The translations under genes and the position numbers were made by a program. Below the pieces are notes generated by a model. That model searched no databases and was not told the origin of the DNA. It worked only from the letters and a program-made list of their open reading frames with translations. From DALYLB01 sp964468345 (GTDB lineage Bacteria > Acidobacteriota > Blastocatellia > RBC074): 64,000 bases of DNA. Each line of letters begins with the position of its first letter. Position 1 is the stretch's first letter. Where the stretch lies: positions 14,615-78,614 of the forward strand of contig CAYXVZ010000023.1 in NCBI GenBank assembly GCA_964468345.1, read 5' to 3'. Positions 63,948 through 64,000 of the stretch are shown one piece after another.

Positions 63948-64000
63948 AGTCTGGAAAAGTCTGGAAAAGTCTGGAAAAGTCTGGAAAAGTCTGGAAAAGT
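63948..64000 (+). repeat. CTGGAAAAGT decamer array at the window edge
   Basis: At least five exact copies of the 10-bp unit CTGGAAAAGT follow directly after the dtd stop codon and continue to the window end. The unit is related to the palindrome at 62247. It is probably the left arm of another palindrome continuing past the window. Confidence 0.9.

Overview
The window reads as ordinary chromosome of a GC-rich, diderm (lipopolysaccharide-making) bacterium. The gene content suggests Acidobacteriota, possibly Blastocatellia-like: an ECF sigma factor next to a Ser/Thr kinase, a sortilin/VPS10 beta-propeller protein, an M1 aminopeptidase, a DmpA-type peptidase, bPH2 domain proteins, an ABA4-like protein, TMEM220 and DUF2141. 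LpxB and an LpxL-type acyltransferase show an outer membrane with lipid A. No rRNA, tRNA, CRISPR array, phage module or transposase gene was seen. The taxonomic call is inference from gene content only.

Layout. 1-840 holds a decayed or recoded minus-strand reading frame with two in-frame TGA codons. 0.88-14.9 kb carries an NHL-propeller/M23-like protein, M1 aminopeptidase, GNAT, exonuclease III, a VPS10-type propeller protein, a PIG-L deacetylase, a Gfo/Idh/MocA oxidoreductase, TMEM220, threonine ammonia-lyase and a DUF3598-like protein. 15.3-19.3 kb is one very large membrane protein of unknown function. 19.5-26.7 kb, all minus strand, has two bPH2 proteins and an operon of two ABC-2 type transporters with a small membrane protein and a GVNGN-repeat lipoprotein. 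26.9-30.1 kb is an ECF sigma factor with a giant FecR/DUF3352-like anti-sigma protein. 30.3-34.2 kb has a DinB/WYL-regulator pair, a HAD phosphatase and two membrane proteins. 34.3-39.4 kb is a TetR-controlled exporter operon (DUF2141, epimerase, DevC-, DevA- and DevB-like proteins) with matching operators. 39.5-41.8 kb is lipid A synthesis. 41.9-49.7 kb has an asparaginase, a HEAT-like protein and PEP carboxylase. 49.7-55.6 kb has a GV-repeat exported protein, a second ECF sigma factor with a Ser/Thr kinase, a DmpA peptidase and a STAS protein. 55.8-63.9 kb has NurA, PurL, PurQ, a TlpA-like protein, an HD hydrolase, a zinc-ribbon membrane protein and Dtd.

The striking feature is between the genes. 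About two dozen intergenic spacers are filled by palindromes whose arms are built from short (about 7 or 10 bp) tandem units. They fall into more than ten unrelated sequence families, several of which recur at distant loci. Many start directly after a stop codon. Arms are often perfectly complementary over 23-33 bp. One family lies in frame inside ppc and inside the Ser/Thr kinase activation loop, and supplies the first residues of LpxB. Another family lies in frame in purL. An inverted pair of about 120-140 bp brackets the TMEM220 gene. I do not know of a description of this arrangement; it is the best candidate here for an undescribed system.

Functional links: the TetR operator CTTAACACCGTTAAG sits in front of tetR, and related sites precede the exporter operon. 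The first ECF sigma factor may drive the lipoprotein/ABC operon through a GGAACC-N16-CGTAAC promoter-like site. purQ and purL are adjacent without a purS.
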